Of a stretch of DNA of 64,000 nt, positions 48,812 to 60,500 are shown piece after piece; the first letter of the stretch is position 1; each line of letters opens with the position of its first letter. The notes beneath the pieces are model-generated. The model made no database searches, was not told where the DNA came from, and was given only the letters and a program-made list of their open reading frames with translations. Origin of the DNA: Lunularia cruciata (lineage: Eukaryota > Streptophyta > Marchantiopsida > Lunulariales > Lunulariaceae); contig OX419757.1 of NCBI GenBank assembly GCA_948567375.1, positions 1,426,001 through 1,490,000 on the forward strand, written 5' to 3'. The position numbers and the translations under genes were made by a program.

Positions 48812-50271
48812 CTGAGAATAAAAACCAAAGACAAAAGACAAACAGTTTTATTCAAGGTATTGTCCCTTGCTCTACTATTTTTGAAGTGTATCCGCTTTTT
48901 AAATTTTGAAATGATAAATATGCTTGGAATACCTCTCAAACGATTTTATAGATACTTGAACATGGGTAGAACGTCTACATGGATAATGAACTATTTATCG
49001 ACACCCACAGCGCTTGAGACGCTCGACTTGCGATTCCGAATGCCATCTGATCTTACATGACACCATTTGGTACCTCACTCTGTGCCAGTTTTGGCATCTG
49101 ACTTGTATATTATAAATGTCGATTGTCAAACTTTATGTCGACATCAACGCCCAATGAACATCACTAAGCTTTATGGCCTCAAGTGCCACCTACACCGTAA
49201 GGATCCAACTACACTTTAAGGGTCCAATGACAACATTTCATATCCAAAACTGAACAAAGTTACACCGTGCACACTTCAAACGCGTCTACTACGTATTCCA
49301 AACCGGGACAAACGAACACAAAACCTTCAAGGATCAGGAAAGAATTGAAAATACGCAAAAGCTGCATCAGAAAAGGTTCAATGGATAAAACTAATCTGTT
49401 GTTGGAGTGAGAGAAAGCTGATCTTGACGTTCTAAAATGCGAACCCTACGGAAGAACTTGGACTTATGCAAAACATGATTGTAATTTTGGCATGTTGATC
49501 TTTCATCCTTGCATTGAAACTCATTGGTGAACAGTGAACATGCTTTTGTGGATGAAACCATATCTACTGGAAAGAACAGAACTAGACTCACAAACCCGCA
49601 CAGGTCCCGAGATCAGCACAGAACTTTTCCTACTTTCGATAGTCCTTCCCAGTCCCTACTGTAGATTTGAGAATTGGTGGCTGTTTGCTTTCCACCCTCC
49701 TCAGTGTTTCGACTCTTTACGCTCTACGAGTTCTTTGATGATCAGTTGGCTATCAGAAGACTTGATTAGCGTTATTCAAGCCAATTTACCACGCCCTCAG
49801 AGAGTAGTCGTATGCTTACTTCCTCAAAAGTTCATTCAGAGAAGGAATTGGAGATTGTACTAATTACACATGAGACCTAGAGCCATCTTCTAGTCATGGC
49901 AAGCTTGTCGGTTCACGCCAGTCCAAGTCAATCAATATATATGTTAGGGCGACAGGTTTGCACATTGCACTCTACAGTCACAACACACTAAAATATATAC
50001 CCGACGGAAAGAAAAAAGAAGTGCAAAAGGGCAATTGTGCACGGTGCCAAATGAGATCCAAAAGACACCAACCGAACCAAAACCTAGACCTCTAACCCCA
50101 CCCAAGACCTAAGCGAGAGGTCACAAAACAACCCGCAAAAAAGCAACTAGAAAATTATTGTTATACTCTGTAATATTGGTATTCTAATGGTATGGTGAGG
50201 GGAAGAGCTTTAGACATGATGGATACTTTTATTGCTATTGCCCATCTATGAAAACCTCATATTTGAGAGCA

Positions 50272-50291
50272 TTAGGGGGTTTCAGAAATAG
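50272..50291 (+). repeat. Harbinger-like terminal sequence upstream of the transposase remnant
   Basis: TTA followed by GGGGGTTTCAGAAATAG matches the outward reading of the MITE right end (TTA, GGGGGTTTCAGTTTTCAG) over the first 14 bases. It lies about 0.8 kb before the transposase remnant and may be the left end of that element. I did not find the matching right end. Confidence 0.5.
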
Positions 50292-50866
50292 TTATACGAA
50301 GTTTCATAACTTTTCACATAGTTAGTTACAGAGCGTTGACTAAATCAGTATGGGGTGTGAACGGGAGGTAGAAAGGGTCTTGCTACGGAGTTCGGGCCAA
50401 ATTCCTTATTATTAGCACACTCCATATGAGGTGGTTAGTAGAAAATAAGGGATAAGGAACTTTCCGTTATCACTTTGTAGTGCATTGATTACGTATTAGG
50501 GTTAATAAAGTATGTCATTTAGTGTTAGAGTGAAAGTGGCGGCCAGCAGAGGGAGTATCCATGATGTTCTAGAACACCCATGGTAATCAAAAGTTGACAG
50601 ATTTGGAAGAAGATTTGAGAGACCCATAGCCAGAGTTGGAAAGGGGAGTGAATTTGTTTGGAGTGGGAAGATTTGAGTGTGGGTTGTGGGAAAGTTACAA
50701 GGAGGATTGATTTTGTTTGAAGGGTTACTCTCCAAAATCCTTGATTTCATTATTTTAAAAAAGTTTAATTTATGATTGTTGTCTCTTGGTACAACTATGA
50801 AATGTATGCACTTGTTCCCCCTTGAGTGATGAAATGAAATTCATAACTTGTTTTCTTGTTACGGAA

Positions 50867-50985
50867 TAAAATTTATGAGATTTTTTTTTTTTTTGTGCAC
50901 AGAGAATAGAGATGCAACTTTGTCAAAATTTATGAGATTTTTTTTTGTTCTATGTACAAAGAATAGAGATGCACTTTGCCAATAA
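50867..50985. repeat. 57-bp tandem duplication with poly(T)
   Basis: The unit AATTTATGAGATTTTTTTTT.. to ..GAATAGAGATGCAACTTTG occurs twice with period 57 (TATGAGA at 50874 and 50931). The T run differs in length between the copies. Confidence 0.8.
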
Positions 50986-51072
50986 GGAGTTATATGTGGT
51001 GATTAAAAATCAACTCAAGTCATGCCAAGAGGGAGCACTTGTTTAGAACTAACTAGAAATATTAGAAAATGT

Positions 51073-52340
51073 ATTCAATGGATGATTCGGTTAGATTTGG
51101 AGATATTGCTACAAGGATTAGAAGATGAAGATGAAGACTAAGAATTAGGAGGATATTAAGATATGCTATAATTTTTCATTAGTGGATGGGAGTATGCACA
51201 TACTCATCGATACTTGGAAACCAGTGTTACTTTTCCTTGTAGTAGAGAGTTTATAATGGAGTATTTTAGAAATCTCAATGGTAAGGCCTCTCGCCAGCTT
51301 ACTAGAATGGATGTCATTTTTTTTTCAACATTAGTGGATTTGATAAAGACTCGCACAATTTTTGAGAAAAGCTACCAAAGAGAGCAAACACCAATGTGGA
51401 TCCAAGCTGCCCTAGCCTTGGATAGATTTGGGCATCATGGCAATGGAGCTTGTGTTGCATGGGTTTAAATATTTAGGGCATTAGTGCTCGTTCAACAAAA
51501 ATTTTTACTAATAGAGTTATGATAACCATATTAGATGTGATGAGGAGTCAAGTTGCTTGGTCTGAGCTCGAGTAGAGGAGGAGGATATCCATTGTTTTTT
51601 CATAGAAAGGTTTCCTGATTGTGTTGGTTTGGTAGATGGAACATTTGTTCCTCTTGCAGCTTGACCAAAAATGGATGGGGAAATATATTTCAGTTGCAAG
51701 GGTTCATATCTATAAACGGCCAAGTGATTTGTGATGATAAAAGGAGAATTATGCATTTTTTTGGAGGGAGGTTTTATATTATGTGTTGGTTTGTTAGGTA
51801 TTTTTTCAATGCATTGGTGATCCTCTTTGTATGGTTTACTAAAATTATAATTTGATTTTTTTTTATTTGCAAGAATGCCACGGTCATGTCATGACATGAC
51901 TTGTTTGAAAAAATCCTCACTATGGAATGATTTGAACCAAAGAGGAAGTTGTCATACTTTTGAGGCAAAGGAGTACCTTTTAGGTGATTTGGGTTATGTA
52001 CCCATGCATCACCTAGTCCATGCTTTCAAGCAAGCCTGATCGGAGGACAAGCAAGATTTAATAAATATTTGGCAAAGGCAAAAGTGATAAATGAGCATTG
52101 TATAGGAGTATTGAGAGCTAGATTGCAATCTCTTTGTGAGCTAAGAGTGCACCTCAAAGACAATAGTAGAAATGATTATTTGTTAAAGTGTGTGTTAGTG
52201 TGTATTATTTTACATATTTTTTTAATCAATAGGTCTGACCTCTGGTCAAATGACAATGGCGGATTTATAGAGATAACTCAAATAGATTCAAAGCTATCTT
52301 TTCAAGGTATAGAACTTGGTAGAGAAGAAGTAGATCAAGG
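51073..52340 (+). pseudogene. PIF/Harbinger-like transposase (DDE_Tnp_4 type), decayed
   Basis: Fragments in several plus-strand frames follow this family in order. WIQAALALDRFGHHGNGA (about 51400-51450) is the helical region before the catalytic core. DCVGLVDGTFVPLAA (about 51617-51661) holds the first Asp at 51635-51637. ICDDKRRIMHFF follows. YLLGDLGYVPMHHLVHAF holds the second Asp at 51985-51987. NKYLAKAKVINEHCIGVLRA holds the Glu at 52093-52095. CVLVCIILHIFL is the usual LHN-like end. All three acidic residues survive, but stops and frameshifts break the gene at about 51468, 51571, 51661 and 52038. Such transposases cut and paste at TWA sites. Confidence 0.85.
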
Positions 52341-53985
52341 GTGATGCAACATTACCTTGATTATCATGATGATAATATACTCGATTGAATGGGTTTCCAT
52401 ATAATAAATTATTTATTTTTAAATTCTTCATCTCATATCTCATATTTTGGTCACTTAGACCTTGAGTCTCTAACTTAGACATGAATGTATCTTTATGTAA
52501 TATTGGAATAAGAATTTGTGGGATGTAAAAAGAATTCTTGGGAGCTTAATCTGTACATTTTTAGGGCCTGAGCTTACACTTACATGGTGTGCTGTTGGGC
52601 AAGTTTACACTTCAAAGTTGCTAGACATATGTCCTTGGAAAAAAGTTTAAGTGGCTTGATGACACTTGTAGATGTCATGCGATGGCGCTCATACATGCAA
52701 GGGCTGCCCTTCAACTTGCCAAAAAGTTGCTTGCGCCTGGCAGCACCGTGTGGTGCCTAATGGGACCACATGATGGCGCTTGTAGACGCTGGAGGATGCT
52801 GGGGACTGCCCTCCTACTTAAAAAAATTATTGCACACGTTGGCACCAACTGGCGCTGGTAGGTGATGCATGATTTATCTAATGCTTGGGTGTGCGGTTGG
52901 CAACATGGAGTGCCATATGTTGCCGCTCAGGATTTGAGTTCTTTCCTCTTGAATATTGATTTTTACACTAAATGTGCACATTTTGGATGTTTGGATATTC
53001 AAACTTTCTTTCCAGCGTGGGTCTATATAAACCTTCCTCTTTCTAGATTTGAACAGAAGTCATTTCAAGTCATTTCACCATGCAGGTGGGTGTAACGGAG
53101 TCATTTTGCAAGTGTGTGGGTGTGGGGTGTTTGAAGGAGTCATTTTGCTACATGGGGTGTTTGAAGGAGGAAAACTCAAAGGAGGCAAACTGGCTAGTGA
53201 AGGAGGCAAAATTGCTATGGGGTCTGAGAGAGTTAGACTTTGAGAAGAAGAGCAAAATTCGGAATTTGAATTGAAGGAGAGCATTCAAGATTTGAGAGAA
53301 AGAGCAGGAGAGCATTTGAGAAATAGAGAAGAGAGATAAAGAAGAAGAGCAGACTAAATTTGAACCATGGCAGAAATCTGGGGATATGAAAAGATAGTTG
53401 ATAGCCCGACATGAGAAATACTCAGAAAGGAGATTGGCTCATAGCTTTTCAAACCATTCAACACCCAACAAATTTCATCAAGTGGTGCTGGCTAGACAAA
53501 CATTAGATTCAAACTACGGTCTCTAGAATTTGGGAGGGTCAATCTAGATGTAATTGGCCTCAAAATTACACTTGGACTTCACTACCCACGTCCAGAGGTA
53601 ATATCCAAAATTTCTTTAACTGTTTTCTCTTCAGTTCTCTCTACTTTCAAATGTTCCTGCACCTTAGGATTGTGATTTAAAATGTTAGCCCTCCAAATTG
53701 TCAACGCCTCCCGGCCCTGTCCCAAAATGCACTATCCCGTAGAGGCTTCCAGCATAGCTGTGCCTTTGGGTAGCATCATCGAGCATCAACATGTGGTGTC
53801 CCCTGGTGCCCCACGAGGTGCAACTGTCCATGCGCACCTTCAGGCATCCCCGAGTGGCACCTAATGGCGGCGACAAGCTTGTTTGCCACTTGTTGTTTTC
53901 TTCCTATCTGGGGGCGGCTACAAGTGGAACCTATTGTCTTGAGTCCTTATGATTGAGGTTTAAGCTGATTTTCTTGGTGGGTTTT
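52341..53985. other. No recognised gene
   Basis: No domain is visible in any frame. GGCGC-rich words (GATGGCGCT, TGGCACC) recur between 52680 and 52870. The segment at 53150-53350 is strongly purine-rich. Confidence 0.5.
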
Positions 53986-54636
53986 GCAGGTCCTTCTATG
54001 TAAGAGTTTGTGAGTTTGTGGGACAAGGTCTCTTGCACATGTTTGGTAAGAGGGAGGCAGTTTCATAGACCGCATATATAGTTAGAGATGCACTTGCCAT
54101 GCCAAGGAGGAGAATACCAAGATGGAGGATAGTTCCTTACACAACTATTTCAGACTGGTTTCCACAAAGGGATAGGGTTGCAAAAAGATATCTTGCAAGG
54201 CAATGTGTGTATCCTGCGTTTAGAGCTTTCTTCTAGTTGATGGATGCACTTGTTGCACCCACTATTAGGCCCAAGATTTTGCATGGGCATTTGGTACTCA
54301 ACATTAAGACCAAGTTGAGGAGATTTGGTGTGCAAGATTATGATTGGGGAGAGTTAGCATTTAGAGGTATCATTGCAGAGGTAGGGAGTTTGCAAAGCCA
54401 ATTGAGGAGTCCTTGGGCAGACACCTTCCTTGGGCAGATACTCACTCATCTCTTTGTGGAGAGAGGTTCATTCTAGAGGAGGACGTGATGTGCCTAAGAG
54501 ATGGAGAGGAGGAGATTATACATGAGGGAGAGCATGATGATGCAAATAGCTCGGATGAGGATGAGACAAATGATGATAGGGAGGATGAGGGAGAGGATGA
54601 GGATGGTGAGTGATTTATTAGGTTTGATTTTTGTCA

Positions 54637-54687
<51 letters not shown>

Positions 54688-55283
54688 TGGAAAACATACA
54701 AAGTTCTTTTATATATACCATTATCGAATTTAATAAATGATATCATTTAAGAAGCTTGAATTAATGAACTTGTGAACTTGTGTATTTTTGAAATTCTAAT
54801 ATGAATTTGTACTTGATGGATAACTACATGCACCACTTGTGAAAAGTTGTTCAACAGATTCGTGTTGAGACACAACCCTTATCCTTTGTTGATATAGCTC
54901 CTTTTTCCTTCTTTTTCCCCTTCATCACTTTCTATGTACGTGGAGGAGGTTGGTGACCCCATGCATTTAAGAGTACCTTCACCTCCTTCTTATCTGTTGA
55001 CATCACTCTTATTTTAGATGATTATGTTCAAGTGATTGAGTGTAGAGAGAGAAATATCCTTGAGCATGAGAGTAGATTGGAGAGTGTAGAGGAGAGAGAG
55101 AGATTAGTGCTTGAGAGCAAGAGTAGATTGGAAAGTATAGAGGAGAGAGAGAGACCAGTGCTAGAGTGAGAGAGACTCCTTTGTGAGCAAAAGGATTTAC
55201 TTGCTGCAAAGGAGGAGAGGAATCTGACCTTGCTTACTTCTAAGATGGAGAGAGAGCAAAGATTAGCTGACTTGGACTTGGAC
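53986..55283 (+). pseudogene. Unknown coiled-coil gene, left part, split by the young gypsy
   Basis: Plus-strand frames read KREAVS, then IPRWRIVPYTTISDWFPQRD and RVAKRYLARQCVYPAFRAFF, then after one stop a block at 54237-54476. An acidic segment follows (EGEHDDANSSDEDETNDDRE, 54527-54610). From about 55020 a coiled coil built of repeats runs to the gypsy edge: ESRLESVEERERLVLE, then KSRLESIEERERPVLE, then EQKDLLAAKEERNLTLLTSK. The two ESRLES units are 51 bp apart, a 17-residue repeat. A TAG near 55168 and others earlier show decay. An (AT)n run at 54643-54681 interrupts it. I do not recognise the family. Confidence 0.5.
54636..54686. repeat. (TA)n microsatellite
   Basis: An almost uninterrupted TA repeat of about 19 units lies inside the region of the decayed coiled-coil gene. 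Confidence 0.95.
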
Positions 55284-55962
55284 TGTAACACCCATTTGTG
55301 CATGTGTGTGGTATTGTGATATTTAGCTTGGTATTACAAGTACTTAAGAGATATTATTTATATAGAGATAAAGGATGGTTCTATATTAGTCATGGTTAGC
55401 TAAAGTTAGTCATAGCTAAGATAGATGGGACCTTACTTTAGAGGAAGTAGAAAAGATGAGCACCACTATTTTGGATTTTAGTGTGTTGACTTGGTATTAT
55501 TCCTAGGTGTTTGGCTTTGGGGAAAGAGTTGAGAACTCTTGGGCCCGCAAGCCTTTTTGTTTTGGATTCTTCTTTAGTCCAAGGATAGCCCATGTGAAGG
55601 AATCCTTGCTTTAGTGGTTGGGTCAAGATAAGGGGAATATGCCCATGTGAATGGATATTCCTTTCTACTTTTTGACTTTACTTGACTTTTAGTCTAGTAA
55701 CTTGAGTTACTACGGTAATTAGTAACTTTGGTACGTAACTATTTCACAAGTATATAAACAAGGAGTGAGGAGGTACTCATCATCCTTTCATTTGCAACTA
55801 TCTCTCTCTCATTGAGTTCTCTAGTGAGCAATGTCTTGAGTCTTGGAGTGTTAGCCTTGGAGGAGTATGATGGAGTTGGGGTTCCTTGCCTTCTTAGTCC
55901 ATGGTGCGCTACCATAATAGCCATCAGAGGTTCATCCTGAGTGAGAGACAGGCCGGCTCACA
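55284..55962 (+). repeat. 5' LTR of the young gypsy
   Basis: It starts TGTAACACCC and ends GGCCGGCTCACA. A TATA-like AGTATATAAACA lies at about 55749-55760, so transcription should start shortly after. The reverse-strand 61-codon frame here is an LTR shadow, not a gene. Confidence 0.96.
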
Positions 55963-55967
55963 TTTTT

Positions 55968-55986
55968 TGGTTCCGTTGCCGGGACC
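55968..55986 (+). other. Primer binding site, tRNA-Asp type
   Basis: TGGTTCCGTTGCCGGGACC starts five T residues after the 5' LTR. It resembles TGGCGCCGTTGCCGGGGA, the complement of the tRNA-Asp 3' end used by several plant gypsy lineages. Two mismatches lie near its start and two near its end. Confidence 0.65.
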
Positions 55987-56799
55987 TCTCTAGAAGGCAA
56001 GATAATGTTCCGCGTCCAATTCTACATTAGGCAGAAGGAGGCTATGAGAGCTCACTTGGAGAGAACATTAGGAGAGGAGAGGGCTGAACTTATGTTAGAG
56101 AACCAAGATCCATTTGTATACCCTGTAGTTCATTATGATGTCTTTGAGGTGATTTTGTACATCTTGTACACATGAGAGGAATTGGAGAGATTGTGTGAGG
56201 TGGATTGCAGATTTTGGGGATTAAGGTGATTTTGGGCAAAATCTCAAGTTTGAGATCTGGACTTGAGATTTCTACACATGATAGCTTGGGTTATCTTTCA
56301 GTTAGCACACTTGAAATTATTGAGAGAGCTTCTATGCGCACTGGGCTAGAAGTTTTGAAAGTTGATAGGGTAAAGTGCTCCCGCAACTGCATGCTCTCTG
56401 GAAAATTGTACAGAGTCTGCCATTTCTTCAACTTTTAGTGAATTGTCCTGAAAATTTCCAAGAAAATTCAGTGCATTGTATCCTACCTGGTGCCTCAAAA
56501 ATTAGAGAGAGATCATTTTTGCGCAGTGCGTTATGGGTTTTTGAAGTGAGGGGGGTGGTTTTCAGACCAAATCTGAAATATAGGTGCTGAATAGAAAGGT
56601 GTCTAGGCCAAATGGCTCGATGAAAAGATCTAAAATTATGCAGGGAGGGACGCCCTAGAGTTGTGATCAAGTGTGGAAAATTTCAGAGGACTGTGACATA
56701 TTCGTTGGGAGATTTGAGTGACATTGTGAGGAAGGGTCAATTCTGCAGAGTGGAGATCTCATGCATGAGAAGTTTGAGATCAACAAAAAGCATGTTTGA

Positions 56800-57297
56800 G
56801 TGTTTAGATTCATCTTTGGGAACATGGAGGGTCATCAAGAGTGGAAATTGAGATTATGCAAGGTTCCCAAAGGGTTTGAGGTGATTGTAGGGGTGGATTT
56901 GAGGAAAAGAGAGTTTACAATAGAATTTGAAGAGAGTGTTGAGAGGATCCAAAAACCTACACCACTTGGAGGAAAGAGTGAGTCTAAGTGCTTTCTATGT
57001 GGAGAGAAGGGACATAAGGCAAGTTCATGTCCATTAACCTTTGAGAGCAAGAGATTGAGGGAAAGGAGAGGCTTACTTGACTTGGGTTTGCATGTTGGAC
57101 CTTCTTCACCAAGATTGGGAGGGAGAAGATCTAAGACCAAGGAGTTGTGTGAGGTTTGTGGAGTTGAAGGACTTCCAAAAGGACATGAGTGTAGTGGAGT
57201 AAAAGCACTTTTGGAAACTTTGGTGAAGGATCTTGGAGAGAGTCTTAGTACAGCTACAGAAATACTACCACCTTCATCAGCTAGTTCTCAAGATTAG
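56800..57297 (+). CDS. Small zinc-knuckle ORF between LTR and Gag-Pol
   Basis: About 165 codons are open on the plus strand, upstream of and in a different frame from Gag-Pol, which starts 238 bp later. The sequence includes VPKGFEVIVGVDLRKREFTI, a classical CX2CX4HX4C knuckle (CFLCGEKGHKASSC, about 56992-57033) and a second Cys/His cluster (CEVCGVEGLPKGHEC). The first ATG in frame is at about 56824. It is not a copy of the knuckle inside Gag-Pol. Its frame is uninterrupted, which fits a young element, but whether it is expressed is unknown. It could be a captured gag-like or host zinc-knuckle gene, or leader sequence open by chance. Confidence 0.5.
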   Translation: MFRFIFGNMEGHQEWKLRLCKVPKGFEVIVGVDLRKREFTIEFEESVERIQKPTPLGGKSESKCFLCGEKGHKASSCPLTFESKRLRERRGLLDLGLHVGPSSPRLGGRRSKTKELCEVCGVEGLPKGHECSGVKALLETLVKDLGESLSTATEILPPSSASSQD

Positions 57298-57534
57298 TGA
57301 TGGAGATAATCTTTCAACTTATGGATAAACTATCCATGAGAGTTAGATTAATATGCACTCTAGGATTTGATGTTGCTATAGAAATCTTGGAGCAACCTGA
57401 ACCTTTTGTGTTCCCTAGAGTGGATTATTCTCAGATGGTGTTAGTCATGTATATACTCTATTAGTAATAGAGTGAGAGAAAAGAAAAGAGAAACAAAAAA
57501 AATTAAGAGAAAAGAAAGATAGTGAGGGGTTAAG

Positions 57535-60500
57535 ATGGGGAAACTTCCGGTTTTCTTTGGCAAGGATGGAGAAGATGTGGAGGCCTTTGTGAGAGACTTC
57601 AAGAGAGCTTGCATAGGAAACAATGAGAGGAGGAAGAATGAGTGGGCCTCATTATTACCAGATTTCTTTGAGGATGCAGCACTTACATGGTATGAGTCAG
57701 AATACCAAAAGAGAGAGAGGAGAGAGGGGGAAGAGGAGTCTTGGGAGACTTTGACTTCAGCACTCATTGAGAACTTTCTTCCTGATGAGAGTTATGAGAG
57801 ATTGATGAGTGAGGTTACATTTCTCAAGCAAGGAGATGGAGAGAAAGTGAGGGTCTATGTGGAAAGAGTGGAAAAGTTGGAGTCCAGATTTCGCATAGTG
57901 TTGAGGAAGGGTGGGGATGATGTGGAGACTACAATGATTGGCATAGGGGCCATGCTCACCAAGAATTTTGTGGGAGGATTGAGACCACAAATTAGAAGCA
58001 AGGTGAGATATGAGAAACCTTCTTCCAAGGTTGAAGCTATCAAGATCGCAATTTGTATGGAGGAGAGTTTGGAAGGGGATGAGAGTGATTTGGTGGTGAA
58101 GGAGGTTGTGCATCCTCCTCAAGGCTACAAGTATGGTGGAACTTCTGATACTTTGGTGACAAGGGTTGCACCACAAGTAGTAGTTGCTCCAATTCTTGCA
58201 CCTCCACCAAAAGATCCACTCCAAACCATCACAGAACAACTTGCGGATCTCAAGATCAATGTGGTGCAACTATGGGAGAAGAGAGAGGTGGATCAGAATG
58301 TAGGGAGAGGACCTAGGAGTTATGGAAACTATCCATATAGAGGAGGCCAACCAGCCAACAATTTCAATGATAGAAATTGTTTTGGTTGTGGAGGAAGAGG
58401 CCATATCCAAAGGAATTACCCAAATTCCACTTACCATGGAGGAAGGGGTTATGAGGGAGCCAATAGAGGGAAAGAGGGAGGTAGTGAAACCCAAGTGGCT
58501 CCTAATCCCAACAAAGGTAAGGGGATAGCATCCATAGATGTGGTTGAGAGCAAGTATGAGAAGGGAGAGTGCTCAAACTCCAAGGGTCTTAATTTGGAGC
58601 TTTTGGCACAAGAGAAGAAGAGAGCTCGTTTTGCAGAGGATGTTCACTCTTCTCAAGGATTTACTTCAAGCAAGGATACTCCTATGTCTACTAGGAGCAC
58701 TCGCACCTCAACACCATCAACAACAAAGACTCCAAGGAAGAAGTTGGGGATGGAGGACTTCTTGATCTCAAAGCAACAATGGAACTACAATGTGTTGGAG
58801 GATGTTGGTAGTCACAAGGCTAACATCACAGTGGGCCAATTAATTGCTTTGAACCCTACCTTGAGAAAGGAGCTTAGAGGTGGTTTGAGTTCTACAAGGA
58901 GCAAAAAGAAGAAGAAGGCAAAAGTTCCAGTATCAATGGGGGTGGTGGATGCCAAGCCAGCACCATGGGAGGCTTGTGAATATGCCTCCAAGATTGATGT
59001 GAGAGTGAATGGTCACAACATCAAGGATGCATTGGTTGATGGAGGATCAGCAGTGAATGCCATGTCAGAAAGGTTGATGAAGAAGTTGGGTATGATACCC
59101 TCAAGACCTTCAACATTTGTGGTGAGCATGGCAAACAAGCAACAAGTTCGACCAGTAGGGGTGATGGATAAGGTGGTAGTTTCAGTTATGGGAGTTCAAA
59201 ATCTCATGACTTTCCAAGTCTTGAAGGATTCAAGCTATGACTTACTTCTTGGGAGGCCATGGTTGAGAGCAGCACGCACAACTGATCGATGGCACAAAGG
59301 GTACTTGAGGATTGGGCCATCAAACCATAGAGTCACTGTTCCTGTGACTAACACCACCAACACTTCACATTCAGATACCCCATCTTCTAATTATTGGGAA
59401 TCAGATTCTGAAGAAGGAGCTTCAGGTGTGGACACAAGCATGGAAGAGGAGACTTCCACGGAGGAGGATGAATCTGAATCTGATTCAGATGTGTATCCCT
59501 TGTGTGCTATGGATTTTGCACCTAAGCCAGAGGTTTTGAAGGACCCAAATAAATCACCATTGACACTTGAGGAGGTAGAGAGAAGGTTATCTACCCTCAA
59601 GTATGGCCCAAATGTTACCAAGGAGGAGAAGGTGAGATTTGAGGAGATTTTCCGCAAGTTCATCCATGTGTTTGCTTTTAGTTACAAGGATTTGAAGGAA
59701 GTCACCTTGGAGGAGCACAAGATAGAGGTGGAGTCACATGCAAGACCAATCCGCCAAAAGCAACGTCGCATTAGCCCACCAATATCTTTGGTTGTGAAGG
59801 AGGAGATTGATAAGCTCAAGGAGGCTGGATTTATCTTTGAGGTGGAGAATTCAGAATGGGTGTCTCCAATTGTCATTGTGAAGAAAAAGAATGGCAAGCT
59901 TCGGGTATGTGTGGATTACAAGAAGCTTAATGCTGTTACCAAGAAGGACTACTACCCATTGCCATTCATTGATGAGATCTTGGAGGAGGTTGCAGGTCAT
60001 GAGAGGTACAGTTTTGGAGATGGTTATAGTGGATATAACCAAATAAAGATTGCACCAGAGCATCAACAACTCACCACATTCACCACACCTTGGGGAACTT
60101 ACGCTTTCAAGGTCATGCCTTTTGGGCTTTGCAATGCTCCAGCCACATTCCAACGGTTCATGAACAAGGTATTTGAACCTTTCATTGGGAAATTTGTGAG
60201 AGATTTCATTGATGACTTTTGTGTCTATGGGAGCAAGGAGGAGCACTTTGAGCACCTAATCAAAGTCTTGCAACGCTTGGATGAGGCAAATGCATCACTC
60301 AACCCAGAGAAGTGCATTTTTGGATGTGAAGAAGGTCTACTTTTGGGGCACATCATCTCCAAGGATGGAATAGCAGTTGATCCTGAGAAGGTGAGGAAAA
60401 TCTCAGACCTTCCATTCCCTTCAAGCTTGACAAAGTTACGCCAATTCTTGGGAATGGTTGGGTACTATAGGAGGTTCATCTTCTCATTTTCCAACAAGGC

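Larger units (their letters stand above)
45900..50270. other. No recognised gene; a few exon-like stretches
   Basis: Frames are short and I recognise none. A hairpin lies at 46396-46418 (10-bp arms, loop GTT). AACTGAAAACCCCTGA at 46367-46382 resembles a MITE right end. Two minus-strand stretches look exon-like and are listed separately (47281-47519 and 48691-48811). Confidence 0.4.

Noticed and set aside
50502-50750. 82-codon minus-strand frame (MKSRILESNPSNKINPPCNF)
   Set aside because: It has no domain and lies between a Harbinger-like end and the transposase. It could be that element's second ORF, but it lacks the MYB-like residues expected.
57757-58269. 170-codon minus-strand frame
   Set aside because: It is opposite the intact gypsy Gag-Pol and has no domain of its own.
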